The notes beneath the pieces are model-generated. The model did not search any database and was not told where the DNA came from. It worked only from the letters and a program-made list of their open reading frames with translations. Below, one piece after another: positions 5,102 to 6,980 of a stretch of 6,980 nt of DNA. The position numbers were made by a program, and so were the translations under genes. This stretch comes from Bradyrhizobium sp. (GTDB taxonomy: Bacteria > Pseudomonadota > Alphaproteobacteria > Rhizobiales > Xanthobacteraceae), in NCBI GenBank assembly GCA_013695565.1, contig JACDAG010000694.1:1-6980 (forward strand), in the 5' to 3' direction. Each line of letters opens with the position of its first letter. The first letter of the stretch is position 1.

Positions 5102-5884
5102 TCAGCGTTGCGTCAGGAAACCGACCACCGCGTCGGTGAAGGCATGCGGTTGCTCGATGTTGGAAATATGCGCGGCGTCCAGGATCGTCATGCTGGCGCC
5201 GGGAATCTGGCTGCGGATCAATTCGCCGGCCGCGACCGGCGTCGACATGTCGTGACGCCCCGCGATCACCAGCGTCGGACTTTTGATCTTCGGCAGCAGC
5301 TCGCGGTTATCGAGCGTCGACAGCGCCTCGCAGCAGGCGATATAGCCCTCGACCGGCGTCGTCAGCATCATCGCCTTCAGGTTCGCGGTGATCTGCGGCT
5401 CGCGCTCGCGAAAATCCGCCGTCAGCCAGTTGGCCATCACGGCATCGGCGACCCCGGCGATGCCGCCTTCCTTCACGGCCTTGATGCGGTTGTGCCAGTT
5501 GGTCGGGTCCGGATAGTGGCAAGCGGTATTGGCGAGGATGATCTTGCCGAATCTGTCAGGTGCGTTGGCGCCCAGCCATTGCCCGACCATGCCGCCCATC
5601 GACAGGCCGCACCAAAGAGTCTTCGCAATATTGAGGTCGTCGAGGATCGCCAGCACGTCGCGGCCGAACCGCTCCATCGAATAGGGGCCGGGCGGCACGC
5701 CGGATTTGCCGTGGCCGCGCCGGTCGTAGCGGATGACGCGAAAGATCTGCGTCAGCGCCTTCATCTGCGGCTCCCACATCTGCAGGGTGGAACCGAGCGA
5801 GTTCGACAGCATCAGCGTCGGTCCGCCGTCGCGGCCTTCGACGGAAACGTTGAGCAGGCACCCGTCGGCGTCGATCATCGGCAT
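5102..5884 (-). CDS. pcaD: 3-oxoadipate enol-lactonase PcaD
   Basis: Cytoplasmic alpha/beta hydrolase of 260 residues, typical for PcaD (EC 3.1.1.24). It hydrolyses beta-ketoadipate enol-lactone to beta-ketoadipate, the step after PcaC. The nucleophile elbow is GLSMG with Ser95. The acid is Asp212 in VIAGRHDMSTP and the base is His239 in AAHISNIEQP, giving a complete catalytic triad. LMLSNSLGSTLQMWEPQM (24-41) holds the oxyanion-hole strand, and RVIRYDRRGHGKSG (49-62) is the usual core strand-turn. The cap region includes NWHNRIKAV (129-137). The ATG at 5882-5884 has a weak GGAA 6 nt upstream; Met3 is a less likely alternative. An 85-bp palindromic repeat lies on each side, in the spacers to pcaB (121 bp) and pcaC (110 bp). 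Co-transcription with both is likely, although the spacers are longer than those in the liv cluster. Confidence 0.96.
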   Translation of the reverse strand: MPMIDADGCLLNVSVEGRDGGPTLMLSNSLGSTLQMWEPQMKALTQIFRVIRYDRRGHGKSGVPPGPYSMERFGRDVLAILDDLNIAKTLWCGLSMGGMVGQWLGANAPDRFGKIILANTACHYPDPTNWHNRIKAVKEGGIAGVADAVMANWLTADFREREPQITANLKAMMLTTPVEGYIACCEALSTLDNRELLPKIKSPTLVIAGRHDMSTPVAAGELIRSQIPGASMTILDAAHISNIEQPHAFTDAVVGFLTQR

Positions 5885-5907
5885 GGCAAATTCCGTATAT
5901 TAGTGCC

Positions 5908-5992
5908 CGTCATTGCGAGCGGAGCGAAGCAATCCATCTTGCCACAGAAAGAAAGTGTGGATTGCTTCGTCGCTTCGCTCCTCGCAATGACG
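5908..5992 (+). repeat. 85-bp imperfect palindromic repeat, copy B (pcaB-pcaD spacer)
   Basis: The short arm is 5908-5936 (29 nt), the loop 5937-5957 (21 nt) and the long arm 5958-5992 (35 nt). The geometry is that of copy A but mirrored. The long arms are identical over 35 nt. The short arms differ at two of 29 positions, and the loops match at about half of their positions, so the arms are conserved and the loop is not. It fills most of the 121-bp pcaB-pcaD spacer, ending 13 bp from the pcaB stop codon and 23 bp from the pcaD start. In RNA it would form a long imperfect hairpin. Confidence 0.9.
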
Positions 5993-6005
5993 GCGTTTAT
6001 AGGTC

Positions 6006-6980
6006 TTATTTCTCGTCCAGTGAAGCGAGCAGGCGGTCGATCAGGGTTTGCGAGACGCCCTGATAGGCCATCGGCTCGAACAGTTCTGCTATTCGGTCGG
6101 CGCTGAGCTGCGCGGTGATCTTTGCATCCGCCGTCAGCACGTCGCGCAGATGCTTCTTGTCGGCAACCGCCTTCTTGCTGGCTGCTTCGATCAGATGATG
6201 CGCGTCGCTCTTGCCGATCATTTCGGCAAGCGCGAACGTTACCGCCTCCGCCATGATCAGCCCGCCGGTGGCGTCGAGGTTGGCGCGCATCCTGACAACA
6301 TCGATTTCCAGCCCTTCGGCGATATCGACGATGGCGGCCAGTGCTCCCGAGGTGACCAGCAGCAATGTTGGCAAGGTCGGCCACTCCGCATGCCAGGGCC
6401 CGGCGCTGCGTTCGTGGTCCTGCACCTGGGCGGCAAAAATTGTTGCCGCCAGATTGGGCACCATGGTGGCGGCGGCAAGCGCGGTCGCGGCCGCCACCGG
6501 GTTGCGTTTGTGCGGCATGGTGGACGAGCCGCCGCGGCCTTCGCCCGAGGGCTCGAAGGCTTCGCCGACATCGGTCTGCATCATCAGCGAAACGTCGCGT
6601 GCGATCTTGCCGCAGGTGCCGGCGAGAATGGCGCATACCGAAGCGGCTTCCGCGATGCGGTCGCGATGGGTGTGCCAGGGGGCCTCGGGCAGTTGCAGGT
6701 TCAATTCCTGCGCCAGCCGTTCGGCGACCGCCAATCCCTTGTCGCCGAGGGCGGCGAGGGTGCCGGCGGCGCCGCCGAATTGCAGCGCCAGCGTCTCGGT
6801 GCGTAACCGCCGCAGCCGCGCCTGCGAGCGATGCAAGGCTGCGGCATATTCCGCGAGCTTGAGCCCGAACGGCATCGGCAGCGCGTGCTGCAGCCAGGTG
6901 CGGCCGACCACCGCGGTGTTGCGGTGCGCCCGCGCCAGTTTGGCAAAGCCGGCGATCGCCCGACCGGTATCGGCCAGCAG
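6006..6980 (-). CDS. pcaB: 3-carboxy-cis,cis-muconate cycloisomerase PcaB (N-terminal part beyond window edge)
   Basis: Enzyme of the protocatechuate branch of the beta-ketoadipate pathway (EC 5.5.1.2). It converts 3-carboxy-cis,cis-muconate to 4-carboxymuconolactone, the PcaC substrate. It belongs to the fumarase/aspartase superfamily. The visible 324 C-terminal residues are open to the right edge. Signatures are AKLARAHRNTAVVGRTWLQHALPMPFGLK, with the family's GRT.LQ.A motif near residues 26-33 of the visible part, and the fumarate-lyase signature GSSTMPHKRNP (6498-6530), whose flexible loop carries the catalytic serine. The C-terminal LIDRLLASLDEK ends at TAA (6006-6008). PcaB proteins are usually about 350-450 residues, so the missing N-terminus may be up to about 125 residues. 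The GTG at 6909-6911 is internal and not the start. It is upstream of pcaD in the same orientation; pcaHG may lie further right. Confidence 0.94.
   Translation of the reverse strand: MLADTGRAIAGFAKLARAHRNTAVVGRTWLQHALPMPFGLKLAEYAAALHRSQARLRRLRTETLALQFGGAAGTLAALGDKGLAVAERLAQELNLQLPEAPWHTHRDRIAEAASVCAILAGTCGKIARDVSLMMQTDVGEAFEPSGEGRGGSSTMPHKRNPVAAATALAAATMVPNLAATIFAAQVQDHERSAGPWHAEWPTLPTLLLVTSGALAAIVDIAEGLEIDVVRMRANLDATGGLIMAEAVTFALAEMIGKSDAHHLIEAASKKAVADKKHLRDVLTADAKITAQLSADRIAELFEPMAYQGVSQTLIDRLLASLDEK

Noticed and set aside
5897..5902. Separate pcaD promoter (TAATAT -10-like hexamer)
   Set aside because: No plausible -35 lies at 16-18 bp; that position falls in the repeat arm and reads GCTCCG. 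A lone hexamer is not enough.
5007..5992. CRISPR array
   Set aside because: Only two copies, 816 bp apart, in opposite orientation and with long internal palindromes; no regular spacers and no cas genes.
5108..6106. Long plus-strand frame (332 codons) antisense to pcaD and through repeat B
   Set aside because: The opposite strand encodes PcaD with a full catalytic triad. This frame is Arg/His/Ala-rich and crosses the repeat and part of pcaB.

Overview
The window looks like a chromosomal segment from an alphaproteobacterium of the Bradyrhizobium/Rhodopseudomonas group (Nitrobacteraceae). The basis is the high GC content, the close family resemblance of the Liv and Pca proteins, and two copies of a palindromic repeat built on CATTGCGAG...GAAGCAATCC, which I recognise from those genomes. 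This placement is recognition from memory; no search was run.

Layout. From 1 to 3491, all on the minus strand, lies a branched-chain amino-acid type (HAAT family) ABC transporter in the order livH-livM-livG-livF. It comprises two permeases and two ATPases; livF runs off the left edge. The genes are tightly packed: 11 bp between livH and livM with the start chosen here, then 4-bp stop/start overlaps at livM/livG and livG/livF. No periplasmic binding protein gene is in the window. Positions 3492-3764 form a divergent intergenic region. On the plus strand, 3765-3926 encodes a 53-residue Gln/Pro/Gly-rich protein with an 11-residue internal repeat, a good Shine-Dalgarno and its own intrinsic terminator (3951-3980). 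It is the least explained gene here. Positions 4110-4619 (plus) encode an unrecognised 169-residue protein with about four membrane segments.

From 4599 to the right edge, on the minus strand, is part of the protocatechuate branch of the beta-ketoadipate pathway, transcribed pcaB (partial)-pcaD-pcaC. The three enzymes act consecutively: PcaB cyclises 3-carboxy-cis,cis-muconate, PcaC decarboxylates the resulting lactone, and PcaD hydrolyses the enol-lactone to beta-ketoadipate. pcaC and the plus-strand membrane gene converge and overlap by 21 bp. Both spacers of the pca cluster (pcaB-pcaD and pcaD-pcaC) hold an 85-bp imperfect palindrome. The two copies have the same arm/loop/arm geometry (35/21/29 nt), share one identical 35-nt arm, and point in opposite directions around pcaD. 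The pcaC-side copy ends two bases before the pcaC Shine-Dalgarno.

No CRISPR array, phage gene, transposase, rRNA or tRNA was seen. The genes are mostly ordinary metabolism and transport. The items worth a second look are the paired repeats around pcaD and the small repeat protein. I found no evidence of a new multi-gene system.
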